From assembly GCF_030063475.1 (NCBI RefSeq), contig NZ_JASIRT010000020.1, positions 22,275 through 86,274 on the forward strand: a stretch of DNA of 64,000 nucleotides, read 5' to 3'. Shown here piece after piece: positions 7,857-17,327 of this stretch; position 1 is the stretch's first letter; each line of letters opens with the position of its first letter. The notes beneath the pieces were generated by a model. That model saw only the letters and a list, made by a program, of their open reading frames with translations, did no database searches and had not been told where the DNA came from. Both the position numbers and the translations under genes were made by a program. Source of the stretch: Roseomonas sp. E05 (GTDB taxonomy: Bacteria > Pseudomonadota > Alphaproteobacteria > Acetobacterales > Acetobacteraceae).

Positions 7857-8744
7857 TCAGCCGGCGTAGCGCCGGATCATGCTGCCACAGAACTCAGCGA
7901 ACTCCTCCGTCACCTGCGGCGGGCTGGTGTGGTGGGGCGCGATGCCGCGATGCTCCGGGGTGAAGCAGAAGGTGACGGTGACGTCGAAATCACGCAGCGC
8001 CTCCATCTGCCGGTCGAACCAGGCGAGCGCGTCGGGGCGGAAGCTGTCCGCCCAGGAGAGGCCGGTGCGCATGTAGCGGACGCCGAGGCGCTTCATCCAG
8101 GCCACCGCATCGTCCAGCCGGTGGTCCTGGTAGTGGAACCACTGGCACAGGCCCATGTAGCCGCCATGCTCGGCGAAGGCTTCCGCGGAGGGCTTCGGCG
8201 AGCCGTCCTCGCGCAGCAGGCCCATGTAGAAGTGGCGATAGTAGGAGGAGCCCTCGGCCTCGCGGTGGCGGGTGGTGGCTTCCCAGGTGCTGGGCAGGTC
8301 GTAGAGGCTGTACCAGTGGACGCGCGGCGCCTGGCCCTTCAGCAGCTCGGCGGTGCGGCGCAGGCCCCAGGCCTGCACCTCCTCGGCCCCGAAGCTGGAG
8401 ACGCCCACCTCGGAGACCCAGACCGGCAGGTCCGTCACCGCCTTGATCTCGGCGATCTTGGCCGGCCATTCCTGGATCTGCCAGAGATTCCAGTCGAGCG
8501 GGAAGCCGTGCACGGCCACGGCGTCCATTTCCGCCAGCGTGCCCCGCGCGCCCATCTTCTGGATGAAGACGGGGTCGATCGGCGAGATGCCGCCGAGCAC
8601 GCGCGGCAGGCGCGCGTTCTCCGCCCGGATCGCCTGGCCGGCGAGGCGTGCCATCCCGGCGAAGAGCTCCCAGTCCGGGTCGAGCTCACGGTCCCAGTGG
8701 GACTTGTTGTTGGGCTCGTTCCAGATCATCGCGGCTTCGATCAT
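7857..8744 (-). CDS. GH39-like glycosidase with circularly permuted barrel
   Basis: The 295-residue protein looks like a GH39-type (beta-xylosidase-like) retaining glycosidase, but with its halves in reverse order. It starts directly at the acid/base strand: WNEPNN with Glu10. The nucleophile strand LPVWVSEVGVSSFG has Glu112, and a WYSLYDLP strand follows near 143-151. The segment normally found at the N-terminus comes last: residues 207-295 read DDAVAWMKRLGVRYMRTGLSW, then a TVTFCFTPEH strand, and end EFAEFCGSMIRRYAG, which in ordinary members directly precedes the NEP strand. There is no signal peptide, so it probably acts in the cytosol. The start ATG overlaps the methyltransferase stop (ATGA). 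It is last in the minus-strand inositol/methyltransferase operon. Substrate unknown. Confidence 0.75.
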   Translation of the reverse strand: MIEAAMIWNEPNNKSHWDRELDPDWELFAGMARLAGQAIRAENARLPRVLGGISPIDPVFIQKMGARGTLAEMDAVAVHGFPLDWNLWQIQEWPAKIAEIKAVTDLPVWVSEVGVSSFGAEEVQAWGLRRTAELLKGQAPRVHWYSLYDLPSTWEATTRHREAEGSSYYRHFYMGLLREDGSPKPSAEAFAEHGGYMGLCQWFHYQDHRLDDAVAWMKRLGVRYMRTGLSWADSFRPDALAWFDRQMEALRDFDVTVTFCFTPEHRGIAPHHTSPPQVTEEFAEFCGSMIRRYAG

Positions 8745-9505
8745 CGGCTGGGCACCTTCGCGGGATAGACGGCGCCGGTCCCGTAGGGGGGCTGGGCGCG
8801 GCGGCAGAGATAGACCTCACGGTCTGCACGTTCGAGGATCTCGAAGCCGGCGTTGCGCAGCATGGCCTCGGCGCAGGCGCGGTTCGGCACCCACCAGTTG
8901 GTCACGTCACCGGCGTAGCGGTGCTCGATGAAGTGCAGCTTCGGATAGGCCGGCGCGTCGAAATGCGCCTCCTCCTCGAAGGGATAGTCGGCGGCAACCT
9001 CCGCCACGTCCATCGAGCCGCGCTGCATGCTCTGGAACAGCAGCAGATCGCCGACGACATGCTCGTGGATCAGGTCCAGCGCCAGCAGCGGGTGGCGCAG
9101 GTGGTAGAGCACGCCCATGAACAGCACGAGGTCGAAACGCTCGCCGAGGGAGGCGACGTCATAGACCGAGAGCTGGCGATACTCGACCTCGAGCCCAAGC
9201 GTCTCGGCGGCGAAGCGGGCCTGGGCGAGATAGCGCTCGTCGCTGTCCACGCCGAGCACGCGGCGGGCGCCGCGCCGCTTCATCTCCAGCGAGAAGAAGC
9301 CGCCGTTGCAGCCGATGTCGAGCACGCTGAGCCCGGTGAGGTCCTGCGGCACGACATGCGCGAAGTGCTGCCAGACCTGGGCCGGGTAGTCGCCGAGGAA
9401 ATGGTCGGGGGCGGTCCAGACGCCGTGAAGATTGATGTTGTGAAACCACTCGCCGAGCGCCGCGGCGCCGCTGCGGATGACCTCCGGAGAGAGATTCTTG
9501 TTCAT
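8741..9505 (-). CDS. SAM-dependent methyltransferase (CmoB-like; possibly TIGR04290 type)
   Basis: A 254-residue class I methyltransferase. Motif I is LSVLDIGCNGGFFSLEM (about 57-73), followed by the acidic SAM ribose contact VLGVDSDERYL, and later FDLVLFMGVLYHLRHP. An N-terminal YPAQVWQHFAHVVPQDL is reminiscent of the tRNA-modifying CmoB. From memory it resembles the uncharacterised TIGR04290 family, but this was not searched. The substrate is likely a sugar or glycan, given that it sits between a phosphatase and a glycosidase gene. It has ATGA overlaps on both sides, indicating coupled translation. Confidence 0.8.
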   Translation of the reverse strand: MNKNLSPEVIRSGAAALGEWFHNINLHGVWTAPDHFLGDYPAQVWQHFAHVVPQDLTGLSVLDIGCNGGFFSLEMKRRGARRVLGVDSDERYLAQARFAAETLGLEVEYRQLSVYDVASLGERFDLVLFMGVLYHLRHPLLALDLIHEHVVGDLLLFQSMQRGSMDVAEVAADYPFEEEAHFDAPAYPKLHFIEHRYAGDVTNWWVPNRACAEAMLRNAGFEILERADREVYLCRRAQPPYGTGAVYPAKVPSR

Positions 9506-10155
9506 GTGGCGTCTCCGCTGCCATGCCGGCCCTGACAGGAGATGTCATGGGCCAGATCGTTCATCGCCAGGACCTTTCCGCCTCCCGGCCAGATGGCCAG
9601 CGTGGTGAGGGAGGCGGGGCCGATCTCGAAACGCTCGTAGGATTGCAGGGGTGCACCCAGGTAATGCGCCAGGATGGCCTTGATGATGTCGCTGTGGCTG
9701 ACCACCGCAACGGCCTGTCCGGCATGCCGCGGCAGCAGGGCGGCGATGCCGGCCACGGCGCGCGCCTGCGCGGCCCGCATGGCCTCCCCGCCCGGCGGAG
9801 CCGCCTGGTCGCGCTGCGTGTTCCAGAAGTGCCACTGCGGATCATCGTCCAGCGCTGTGAAGCTCCGGCCGGTCCAGTCGCCGAAGTCGATCTCGTTGAA
9901 GGCCTCGTCCACCCCTGGCGCCAGCGCGGTGATGCGGCCGATGGCCTCCGCCGTCTCGCGGCAGCGCTGCATCGGGCTGGTACGGATCGCAGCGAGGCCG
10001 AGCGGTGCCAGCCGCGCGGCGAGGCGGGCCGCCTGCGCCCGCCCGGCCTCGCCGAGCGCGACGCCTGCCATGCGGCCGCAGAGAATGCGGTCCACGCGGT
10101 CATGCGCCGCGTGGCGCAGCAGATGAACCGTCGCCGCCACCGTTCCGGGATTCAC
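9502..10155 (-). CDS. Histidine phosphatase family protein
   Basis: A 217-residue phosphoglycerate-mutase-like phosphatase. The catalytic motif is [13 protein letters not shown] (RHA variant of RHG), followed by a second arginine region [17 protein letters not shown], the acid/base region [12 protein letters not shown] and the second histidine [12 protein letters not shown]. It probably removes a phosphate from a small phosphorylated sugar or cyclitol. The adjacent inositol-3-phosphate synthase makes inositol phosphate dephosphorylation an attractive guess. The start is a GTG that overlaps the upstream stop (GTGA), and the 3' end overlaps the methyltransferase start. Confidence 0.85.
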   Translation of the reverse strand: MNPGTVAATVHLLRHAAHDRVDRILCGRMAGVALGEAGRAQAARLAARLAPLGLAAIRTSPMQRCRETAEAIGRITALAPGVDEAFNEIDFGDWTGRSFTALDDDPQWHFWNTQRDQAAPPGGEAMRAAQARAVAGIAALLPRHAGQAVAVVSHSDIIKAILAHYLGAPLQSYERFEIGPASLTTLAIWPGGGKVLAMNDLAHDISCQGRHGSGDAT

Positions 10156-11231
10156 TCCAGTCCGTCGATGAAGCGCTGCGTGCGCTCGCGCGCCTCGCCG
10201 TCGGTGAACTGCTGGGGCGGCGACTTCATGAAGTAGCTGGAGGGTGCGGTGATGGCGCCGGCGATGCCGCGGTCCATCGCCAGCTTCGCGCAGCGCACGG
10301 CATCGATGACGATGCCTGCCGAATTTGGCGAGTCCCAGACTTCCAGCTTCAGTTCGAGGCTCAGCGGGACGCCGCCGAAGGCGGTGCCCTCCAGGCGGAT
10401 ATGCGCCCATTTGCGGTCGGTCAGCCAGGGGACATGGTCGCTGGGGCCGATATGCACGTCGCCGGCGGGGAGGGGGACGTCGAGCTGACTGGTGACGGCG
10501 CGGGTCTTGGAGATTTTTTTCGACTCCAGGCGCTCGCGCTCCAGCATGTTCTGAAAGTCGGTGTTGCCGCCGAAGTTGAGCTGGTAGGTCCGGTCCAGCC
10601 GCACGCCGCGTTCGCGGAACAGGTTGGCGAGAACACGGTGGACGATGGTGGCGCCGACCTGGCTCTTGATGTCGTCGCCGATGATCGGCAGGCCGCGCGC
10701 CTCGAAGCGCGCACGCCACTGCGGGTCGGAGGCGATGAACACCGGCACGCAGTTGACGAAGGCGCAGCCGGCTTCCAGCGCGCGCTCGACATACCATTCC
10801 GTCGCCGCCTGCGAGCCGACCGGGAGGTAGGAGACCAGGACATCGGTGCCACTGTCGCGCAGGATGGCAGCCACGTCGGCGACGGGCGCATCCGATTCCT
10901 CGATCTCGTCGCGGAGGTAGCGGCCGAGCCCGTCCAGAGTCGGTCCGCGCTGCACGATGACGCCTGTGGGTGGCACCTCGGCGAAGCGGATGGTGTTGTT
11001 CGGCCGCGCATGGATCGCCTGCGCGACGTCCAGCCCGACCTTGCCGGCATTCATATCGAAGGCGCAGGCGACCTCGATGTCGCGGACATGGTAGCCGCCG
11101 AGATCGGCATGCATCAGCCCCGGCACCGGCTCGTTCGTGGAGGCCTCCCGATAATAGGCCAGCCCCTGCACGAAGGATGCGGCACAGTTCCCGACACCAA
11201 CGATACCGACTCGCAGCGGTCCCGATCCCAC
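10152..11231 (-). CDS. ino1: Inositol-3-phosphate synthase
   Basis: The 359-residue protein matches the compact actinobacterial/archaeal type of myo-inositol-1-phosphate synthase, which converts glucose 6-phosphate to inositol 3-phosphate using NAD. Landmarks are the NAD loop [64 protein letters not shown], and near the C-terminus [17 protein letters not shown]. The preferred start is GTG 11231, seven bases after a GGAGG site. A TTG at 11267 would add 12 residues. It is first in the minus-strand operon and implies that the neighbouring pathway needs inositol. Such synthases are uncommon in alphaproteobacteria (general knowledge). Confidence 0.9.
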   Translation of the reverse strand: MGSGPLRVGIVGVGNCAASFVQGLAYYREASTNEPVPGLMHADLGGYHVRDIEVACAFDMNAGKVGLDVAQAIHARPNNTIRFAEVPPTGVIVQRGPTLDGLGRYLRDEIEESDAPVADVAAILRDSGTDVLVSYLPVGSQAATEWYVERALEAGCAFVNCVPVFIASDPQWRARFEARGLPIIGDDIKSQVGATIVHRVLANLFRERGVRLDRTYQLNFGGNTDFQNMLERERLESKKISKTRAVTSQLDVPLPAGDVHIGPSDHVPWLTDRKWAHIRLEGTAFGGVPLSLELKLEVWDSPNSAGIVIDAVRCAKLAMDRGIAGAITAPSSYFMKSPPQQFTDGEARERTQRFIDGLE

Positions 11232-11743
11232 CAGTTGGCCTCCAATTTCCCCACGTGGCACTGCCAAGGCTGATGCAGCCGGAGCGGATCGTCAAACGCC
11301 GGCACGGCGAAGAACGCTGCAGGTCCGGCTACGTTCCGCCGGCGCTAAGTGACGATGGCGCGGCGGTGCTGGCAAGCTTCTTTGTTCCTGCGCGCCCCAC
11401 ATTTGCGTGACGAGAGCAGGATATTCTCACAATTCAGTGTGAAGGAAACTTCCTGAAACGCGGCATGTCGGCGTCGAGTTAAGGCGTTGTCTCGGCTTTT
11501 CCAGAAGCGCGGCAGAGCATGTCCGATCAGGGCCGGTGGCCGGCAAGGATGTTCGCGCGCGGGAACACGAGGCACGATGCCGCCCATGTGGTTGAAGCAT
11601 TTACAGAGTGGTGTGAAGAAACTGTGATCGGGCGGCGCGGTGCGACTTGCGGTTCTACTACTTAGAAGAAGGTGAACGGAAATCGGATCAGCAGATTCGC
11701 TGCCTGGCTCTGCCTCGCAGTGTAGCATACCGGGAGTGGGTGC
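11232..11743. promoter_or_regulatory. Divergent intergenic region of the two glycan operons
   Basis: About 510 bp with no convincing gene lies between the leftward inositol synthase operon and the rightward sugar-epimerase operon. It should carry both promoters. I could not identify a clear sigma-70 site or operator. A small GGAA-AC-TTCC inverted motif lies around 11440-11460. Base composition is slightly lower in GC than the flanking genes. Confidence 0.5.
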
Positions 11744-12859
11744 GTGAAAGAGACCATCCTGATTACGGGCGGGGCAGGGTTCATCGGCTGTCATGTCGCG
11801 CGGGCGCTGCTGCGGCGCGGCTATCATGTCCGCGTCCTGGACAGCCTGCTCAGGCAGGTCCATGGCGAGCGCACCGAGCCGGCGCTGCTCGATCGTGACG
11901 TGGAGTTCATGATCGGCGATGTGCGCGACGAGGTCGCGTTGAGCCGTGCGCTCCAGAATGTGGACCGTGTGGTGCATCTCGCGGCCGAGGTCGGTGTTGG
12001 CCAGAGCATGTATGCCGTCGAGCGCTACGTGTCGGTCAATGACTGCGGGACGGCCGCACTGTTCCAGCAGCTGATCGACCGGCCGGTGAAGCGCGTCGTT
12101 GTCGCCTCCTCGATGAGCATCTATGGCGAGGGTCTCTACCGCGACGCGGAGGGCCGGCTGCACGAGGACGTCATCCGCACCCCGCGCACCGCGCCGGACG
12201 CGCCCTGGGATCCGCTGGACACGCAGGGGCGGCCGCTGGTGCCGGTGCCGACGCCGGAGAGCAAGCGTCCCGTGCTCGCCTCGGTCTATGCCATCACCAA
12301 ATTCGCCCAGGAGCGGCTGACGCTGACCCTGGCGCCGGCCTACGGCATGGAGGGGGTGGCGCTGCGGCTGTGGAACGCCTACGGGCCGGGTCAGGCGCTC
12401 TCCAACCCCTATACCGGCGTGCTCGCCATCTTCGCTTCGCGCCTGCGCAACGGGCAGCGGCCGATGATCTTCGAGGATGGCCAGCAGCGGCGCGACTTCG
12501 TGCATGTCGAGGATGTGGCGCGCGCCTTCGTGCTGGCGCTGGAGCATCCGCGCGCGGCGGGGCAGGTCTACAATGTTGCCAGCGGCCAGGACCGCACGGT
12601 GGAGGAGGTGGCGCTTTCCCTGGCGCATGCCATGGGCCGGCCGGAGCTGACGCCGGAGATCATGGGCAAGACGCGCAGCGGCGACATCCGCCACAACATT
12701 CCCGACATCAGCAAGATCCGGCAGGAGCTGGGCTACAGCGTCTCGCGCGACTTCGAGCAGGATCTGCGCGAGCTGGCGGAATGGGTCGCTTCGCAGCAGG
12801 CGGAGGACCTGGTGCAGCAGGCCCGCAGCGAACTCGAGACGCGGGGCCTGGTGGCGTGA
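11744..12859 (+). CDS. NAD-dependent epimerase, dTDP-L-rhamnose 4-epimerase-like
   Basis: A 371-residue extended SDR. It has the Rossmann motif ILITGGAGFIGCHVA, a catalytic Ser/Thr region VVVASSMSIYGEG and the Tyr-Lys pair in SVYAITKFAQE. The stretches VRVLDSLLRQVHGERTEP and VGVGQSMYAVERYV are those I associate with dTDP-L-rhamnose 4-epimerases, which make dTDP-6-deoxy-L-talose. The start is GTG 11744 behind a GGGAG site. It is first in the rightward operon and its stop overlaps the next GTG start. The exact nucleotide sugar is inferred from family resemblance only. Confidence 0.8.
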   Translation: MKETILITGGAGFIGCHVARALLRRGYHVRVLDSLLRQVHGERTEPALLDRDVEFMIGDVRDEVALSRALQNVDRVVHLAAEVGVGQSMYAVERYVSVNDCGTAALFQQLIDRPVKRVVVASSMSIYGEGLYRDAEGRLHEDVIRTPRTAPDAPWDPLDTQGRPLVPVPTPESKRPVLASVYAITKFAQERLTLTLAPAYGMEGVALRLWNAYGPGQALSNPYTGVLAIFASRLRNGQRPMIFEDGQQRRDFVHVEDVARAFVLALEHPRAAGQVYNVASGQDRTVEEVALSLAHAMGRPELTPEIMGKTRSGDIRHNIPDISKIRQELGYSVSRDFEQDLRELAEWVASQQAEDLVQQARSELETRGLVA

Positions 12860-13956
12860 ATCTCCCGTCCTCCTCCCTTGAGGCGCCGGCCATCCTGTCG
12901 CGGCGCGTGGTGCTGGTCACCGGAGGAGCCGGCTTCATCGGCTCCAACCTGGCCGACCGGCTCGCGGCGGACGGCCATGACGTGCTGGTCTTCGATGCGC
13001 TGGCGCGCCCCGGCGTCGAGGCCAACCTGCACTGGCTGAAGACGCGGCACCCGGAGCGCATCACCGCGCGCATCGCCGATATCCGCGAGGAGGCGGCGGT
13101 GGCGGAGGCGGCGCAGGACGCCAAGGTGGCGTTCCATCTCGCCGGGCAGGTGGCCGTCACCACCAGCCTCACGGATCCGCGCGACGACTTCGACGTCAAC
13201 CTGCGCGGCACCTTCAACCTGCTCGACGCGCTACGCCGGCAGGGCAGGGCGGTGCCGCTGGTCTTTGCCAGCACCAACAAGGTCTATGGCGCGCTGTCCG
13301 ACGTCACGCTGGAGCGCGGGGAGGAAGGCTACCGGCCGGTGGACGCGGCGCTGCGCAGCCATGGCATCAGCGAGGCGCGGCCGCTCGACTTCCACACGCC
13401 CTATGGTTGCTCGAAGGGCGGCGCCGACCAGTACGTGCTGGACTTCGCCCGCAGCTTCGGCATTCCGACGGCGGTGCTGCGCATGAGCTGCATCTACGGC
13501 CAGCGGCAGATGGGCACCGAGGACCAGGGCTGGGTGGCGCATTTCCTCATCCGCGCGCTGCGCGGCGAGCCCATCACCATCTTCGGTGACGGCTATCAGG
13601 TGCGGGACGTGCTGCAGGTGGGGGACGCCGTGGCGGCCTATCTCGCCGCCTGGAAGCGCATCGGCGCGGTGGCCGGGCGCGCCTTCAACCTGGGTGGCGG
13701 GCCGGGGAACGCGGTGAGCCTGCGGCAGGTCCTCGCGGTCATCGAGGAACTGGTCGGCCACCGCATCGCGGTGGAGTATGCCGACTGGCGCGCCGGCGAC
13801 CAGCGCTACTACGTTTCCGACACGCGGCTGGTGCAGCGCGAGCTGGAATTGCGGGCGCCGATGCCGTGGCGCGCCGGCCTGGCCGAGCTGGCGCGCTGGC
13901 TGGGCGAAGCGCAGGCCCTGCGCAAGTCGGCGGGCGTGGCTGAGGCCGCGCGATGA
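12856..13956 (+). CDS. NAD-dependent epimerase, CDP-paratose/tyvelose 2-epimerase-like
   Basis: A 366-residue extended SDR starting at a GTG that overlaps the previous stop (GTGA). It has VVLVTGGAGFIGSNLAD at the N-terminus. FASTNKVYGALSD and DFHTPYGCSKGGADQYVLD match the STNKVYG and YGxSKxxAD signatures typical of CDP-tyvelose/paratose 2-epimerases, with the Tyr-x-x-x-Lys pair inside the second. SCIYGQRQMGTEDQGWVAHF follows the same family. It would epimerise C2 of a nucleotide-linked sugar. Substrate not certain. It is second of three SDR enzymes in the operon, which implies that unusual sugars are built here. Confidence 0.8.
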   Translation: MNLPSSSLEAPAILSRRVVLVTGGAGFIGSNLADRLAADGHDVLVFDALARPGVEANLHWLKTRHPERITARIADIREEAAVAEAAQDAKVAFHLAGQVAVTTSLTDPRDDFDVNLRGTFNLLDALRRQGRAVPLVFASTNKVYGALSDVTLERGEEGYRPVDAALRSHGISEARPLDFHTPYGCSKGGADQYVLDFARSFGIPTAVLRMSCIYGQRQMGTEDQGWVAHFLIRALRGEPITIFGDGYQVRDVLQVGDAVAAYLAAWKRIGAVAGRAFNLGGGPGNAVSLRQVLAVIEELVGHRIAVEYADWRAGDQRYYVSDTRLVQRELELRAPMPWRAGLAELARWLGEAQALRKSAGVAEAAR

Positions 13957-13975
13957 GGGACAGGGTGGAGGCGGT

Positions 13976-15118
13976 GTGTTGCGCAGGCTAGATCCGCCCG
14001 CCGCCTCCCCGGCTTTACGGCTGCTCATGACGGCGGACGCGGTGGGCGGCGTCTGGTCCTATGCGCTCGACCTCGCGCGAGGTCTGATCGGCGAGGGCGT
14101 CGAGGTGGTGCTTGCGGTGCTCGGGCCGGCGCCGGGCGCGCGGCAGCGGGCGGAGGCGGCGGCCATTCCCGGGCTGCGCATCGTCGAGACTGGGCTGGCG
14201 CTGGAATGGACGGCTGAGGATGCGGCCGCAGTGCTGGAGGCCGGCACCCGCCTCGCGGCGCTGGCGCGGGCGGAAGGCGTCGGCCTCGTGCATCTGAACA
14301 GCCCGGCACTTGCGGCAGGCGGCGCCTTCACCGTCCCGGTGGTCGCCGCCTGCCATTCCTGCGTCGCCAGTTGGTGGGAGGCGGTGCGGGGTGGCCCGCT
14401 GCCGGCGGATCTCGCCTGGCGCAGCGCGCTGGTGGCGGAGGGCTACCGCGCCGCCGGGCGGCTGCTGGCGCCCAGCGCCGCCTTCGCCGCCACCACCGCC
14501 CGGCTCTACGGCCTGGCCGAGCCGCCGCGCGTGGTGCACAACGGCCGTGCGCGGCCGCCGGCTGCACAGCCTCCCGCGGCGCTGCCGGAGCGCTTCGTCT
14601 TCGCCGCCGGGCGGCTGTGGGACGAAGGGAAGAATCTTGGCCTGCTGGACGGGATCGCCGCACGGCTCTCCCTGCCGGTGGTCACGGCCGGTGCGCTCGC
14701 CGGTCCGCAGGGCGGCGCCATTGCGCTGCCGAATCTGCGCAACCTCGGCTCCCTCGACAGCGGCCAGATGGCGGCGTGTTTCCGGGCCGCCAGCCTCTTC
14801 GTCTCGCCGGCGCGCTACGAGCCCTTCGGCCTTGCGGTACTGGAGGCGGCGCAGGCGGGCTGCCCGCTGGTGCTGTCCGACATCGGCAGCTTCCGCGAGA
14901 TCTGGGGCGAGACGGCGGAATACGCGAACCCCGATGACGGCTCCGGCTTCGTCGCCGCCATCGAGCGCCTGCTGGGCGACCCGGCGCTGTTGCGGCGCCG
15001 GGGCGCCGCAGCGGCAGAGCGGGCGCAGCGCTACACGCCCGCGGCCATGGCCCGGGCGACGCGGGATCTCTACCGCGCCGCGCTGTCGCCACAACACTGC
15101 CAGGAGGCCCACGCGTGA
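13976..15118 (+). CDS. GT4-like glycosyltransferase
   Basis: A 380-residue GT-B glycosyltransferase. The N-terminal acceptor half includes LMTADAVGGVWSYALDLARG. The C-terminal nucleotide-sugar half has FVFAAGRLWDEGKNLGLLD and the E-x7-E region SPARYEPFGLAVLEAAQAG, the GT4 hallmark for retaining transferases. There is no membrane segment. The start is GTG 13976 (or TTG 13979) behind GGAG, 19 bp after the previous gene. The next ATG would be at 14027. Donor and acceptor are unknown. Its stop overlaps the next GTG start. Confidence 0.82.
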   Translation: MLRRLDPPAASPALRLLMTADAVGGVWSYALDLARGLIGEGVEVVLAVLGPAPGARQRAEAAAIPGLRIVETGLALEWTAEDAAAVLEAGTRLAALARAEGVGLVHLNSPALAAGGAFTVPVVAACHSCVASWWEAVRGGPLPADLAWRSALVAEGYRAAGRLLAPSAAFAATTARLYGLAEPPRVVHNGRARPPAAQPPAALPERFVFAAGRLWDEGKNLGLLDGIAARLSLPVVTAGALAGPQGGAIALPNLRNLGSLDSGQMAACFRAASLFVSPARYEPFGLAVLEAAQAGCPLVLSDIGSFREIWGETAEYANPDDGSGFVAAIERLLGDPALLRRRGAAAAERAQRYTPAAMARATRDLYRAALSPQHCQEAHA

Positions 15119-16227
15119 GGATCGTCTATTTCACCCATTCGCTGGAATCCTGCTGGAATCACGGTAATGCGCATTTCGTGCGCGGCGTGCTGCAGGAGCT
15201 GCAGCATCGCGGGCATGCGGTGCTGGCCTTCGAGCCACGCAACGGCTGGAGCCTGCAGAACCTGCTGCAGGACCATGGCGAGGCCGGCCTTTCCGCCTAT
15301 CGCGCCGCCTATCCGGACCTTGTCGCGCGGCCTTTCGACGCCCTGGCGGACTGCGCGGCGGCGCTCGATACGGCGGATCTGGTGATCGTGCATGAGTGGA
15401 ACACGCCGGAGCTGGTCGGCGCGCTCGGCCGGATGCGCGCGCGGGGAGCGCGGTTCACGCTGCTGTTCCATGACACGCATCACCGCGCCGTCAGCGATCC
15501 CGCGGCGCTGCGGAGCCTGCCGCTCGATGACTATGACGGCGTGCTCGCCTTCGGCGCGACGCTCGCTGAGGTCTACCGCGACTGGGGCTGGCGCGATCGC
15601 GTCTGGGTCTGGCACGAGGCCGCCGATACCCGCCATTTCCGCCCGCTGCCCTCCGCCACGCCGCGTGAGGGGCTGGTCTGGATCGGCAACTGGGGCGACG
15701 ACGAGCGCAGCGAGGAGCTGGAGAGTTTCCTGCTGCGGCCGGCAAGCACCGTCGGGCTCCCGCTCGACATCTACGGCGTGCGCTATCCCGAGGCGGCGCT
15801 GGCGGCGCTGCGGCGGCATGGCGCGCGCTACCATGGATGGCTGCCGAATGCCGCGGCGCCCGAGATCTTCGCGCGTCATCTCGCCACCGTGCATGTGCCG
15901 CGCCGCTTCTATGTGCAGATGCTGCCGGGCATCCCGACCATCCGTGTCTTCGAGGCACTGGCCTGCGGCATCCCGCTGGTCTGCTCGCCATGGGAAGACG
16001 CGGAGGCGCTGTTCCGGCCCGGCCGCGACTATCTCGTGGCGCGTGACGAGGCGGAGATGGAGCGGCACATGGCCGCTCTGCGCGATGACGCCGCCCTGCG
16101 GGAATCGCTGATCGCCAGCGGCCTTGAAACCATTTGCGCCCGCCACAGTTGCGCGCACCGGGCGGAGGAACTGCTCGGGATCGTCGCCACCTTGCGCGCC
16201 GGCCACACCGCGGAGACCGCCGCATGA
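15115..16227 (+). CDS. CgeB-like glycosyltransferase, copy 1
   Basis: A 370-residue protein of the CgeB/spore-maturation-type GT-B family. It opens MRIVYFTHSLESCWNHGNAHF, with the short N-G-N-A/H loop typical of this group. It has HEWNTPELVGALGR, GLVWIGNWGDDERSEEL and a C-terminal IPTIRVFEALACGIPLVCSPW donor-binding region. It is followed directly by two further relatives, so the three probably add successive residues to one glycan. The start is GTG, overlapping the GT4 stop (GTGA). Cytosolic or membrane-peripheral. Confidence 0.78.
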   Translation: MRIVYFTHSLESCWNHGNAHFVRGVLQELQHRGHAVLAFEPRNGWSLQNLLQDHGEAGLSAYRAAYPDLVARPFDALADCAAALDTADLVIVHEWNTPELVGALGRMRARGARFTLLFHDTHHRAVSDPAALRSLPLDDYDGVLAFGATLAEVYRDWGWRDRVWVWHEAADTRHFRPLPSATPREGLVWIGNWGDDERSEELESFLLRPASTVGLPLDIYGVRYPEAALAALRRHGARYHGWLPNAAAPEIFARHLATVHVPRRFYVQMLPGIPTIRVFEALACGIPLVCSPWEDAEALFRPGRDYLVARDEAEMERHMAALRDDAALRESLIASGLETICARHSCAHRAEELLGIVATLRAGHTAETAA

Positions 16228-17327
16228 AGATCGCCTTCTACGGATCCAGCCTGCTGTCCGCCTACTGGAACGGCGCGGCCACGTATTACCGTGGCATGCT
16301 GCGCGACCTGGCGGGGCGCGGCCACGCGATCACCTTCTACGAGCCCGACGCCTTCGACCGGCAGCAGCACCGCGACATCGAGCCGCCGGACTGGGCGGAG
16401 GTGGTGGTCTATCCAGCCACCGAGGCGGCAGCGCGGGGCGTCATTGCCGAGGCGGCCGACGCCGATGTGGTGGTGAAGGCCAGCGGCGTCGGCGTCTTCG
16501 ACGATCTGCTGCTGGAGGGCGTGATGCAGGCCAGCCGGCCGGAGGCCATCCGCATCTTCTGGGACGTGGACGCGCCCGCCACCCTTGCCGAGATCGGCGC
16601 GGCGCCCGAGCATCCGCTGCGGCGGACCCTGCCGCTGCTCGACCTGGTGCTGACCTATGGCGGCGGGCCGCCCGTCGTGGAGGCCTATGAGGGCTTCGGG
16701 GCACGGCGTTGCGTGCCGGTCTACAACGCGCTGGACGCGGAGACGCACCATCCGGTGCCGGCGGAGCCACGTTTCGCGGTGGATCTTGCCTTCCTCGGCA
16801 ACCGCCTGCCGGACCGGGAGGCGCGGGTGGAGCAGTTCTTCCTGGAGCCGGCCGCCGCGCTGCCGCAGCGCAGCTTCCTGATCGGCGGCAATGGCTGGGA
16901 GAGCAAGGCCATGCCGCCGAACGTGCGGCATATCGGCCATGTGCGGACGCGCGACCACAACGCCTTCAACACCTCGCCGCTGGCGGTGCTGAACATCGCG
17001 CGCGACAGCATGGCGAGGACCGGCTTCTCGCCGGCCACTCGCGTCTTCGAGGCGGCCGGGGCGGGAGCCTGCCTGATCACCGATGCCTGGGTCGGGCTGG
17101 AGCTGTTCCTGAAGGAAGGCGAGGAGGTGCTGGTGGCGCGCGACGGCAAGGATGTCGCCGAGCATGTCGCCGCGCTGACGCCCGAGCGCGCGCGGGCCAT
17201 CGGCGAGGCGGCGCGGGCGCGCATCCTGGCCGGCCACACCTATGCGCTGCGCGGCGCACAGGTGGACGCGCTGCTGCGCGAGGAAGCGGCGCGCAAGGCG
17301 GCCTCGGCGGCGCGGAGCGCGGCATGA
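16224..17327 (+). CDS. CgeB-like glycosyltransferase, copy 2
   Basis: A 367-residue relative of the flanking transferases, starting MKIAFYGSSLLSAYWNGAA and containing IRIFWDVDAPATL, LVLTYGGGPPVVEAYEGFG, VDLAFLGNRLPDREA and TGFSPATRVFEAAGAGACLI. The RVFEAAGxGAxLI block is the conserved C-terminal donor-site motif of the family. The ATG overlaps the upstream stop (ATGA). The divergence between the three copies is substantial, so they are old paralogues rather than a recent tandem duplication. Confidence 0.78.
   Translation: MKIAFYGSSLLSAYWNGAATYYRGMLRDLAGRGHAITFYEPDAFDRQQHRDIEPPDWAEVVVYPATEAAARGVIAEAADADVVVKASGVGVFDDLLLEGVMQASRPEAIRIFWDVDAPATLAEIGAAPEHPLRRTLPLLDLVLTYGGGPPVVEAYEGFGARRCVPVYNALDAETHHPVPAEPRFAVDLAFLGNRLPDREARVEQFFLEPAAALPQRSFLIGGNGWESKAMPPNVRHIGHVRTRDHNAFNTSPLAVLNIARDSMARTGFSPATRVFEAAGAGACLITDAWVGLELFLKEGEEVLVARDGKDVAEHVAALTPERARAIGEAARARILAGHTYALRGAQVDALLREEAARKAASAARSAA

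Noticed and set aside
11232..11743. A small gene in the divergent gap
   Set aside because: Frames there are short, overlap the promoter area and show no conserved features.
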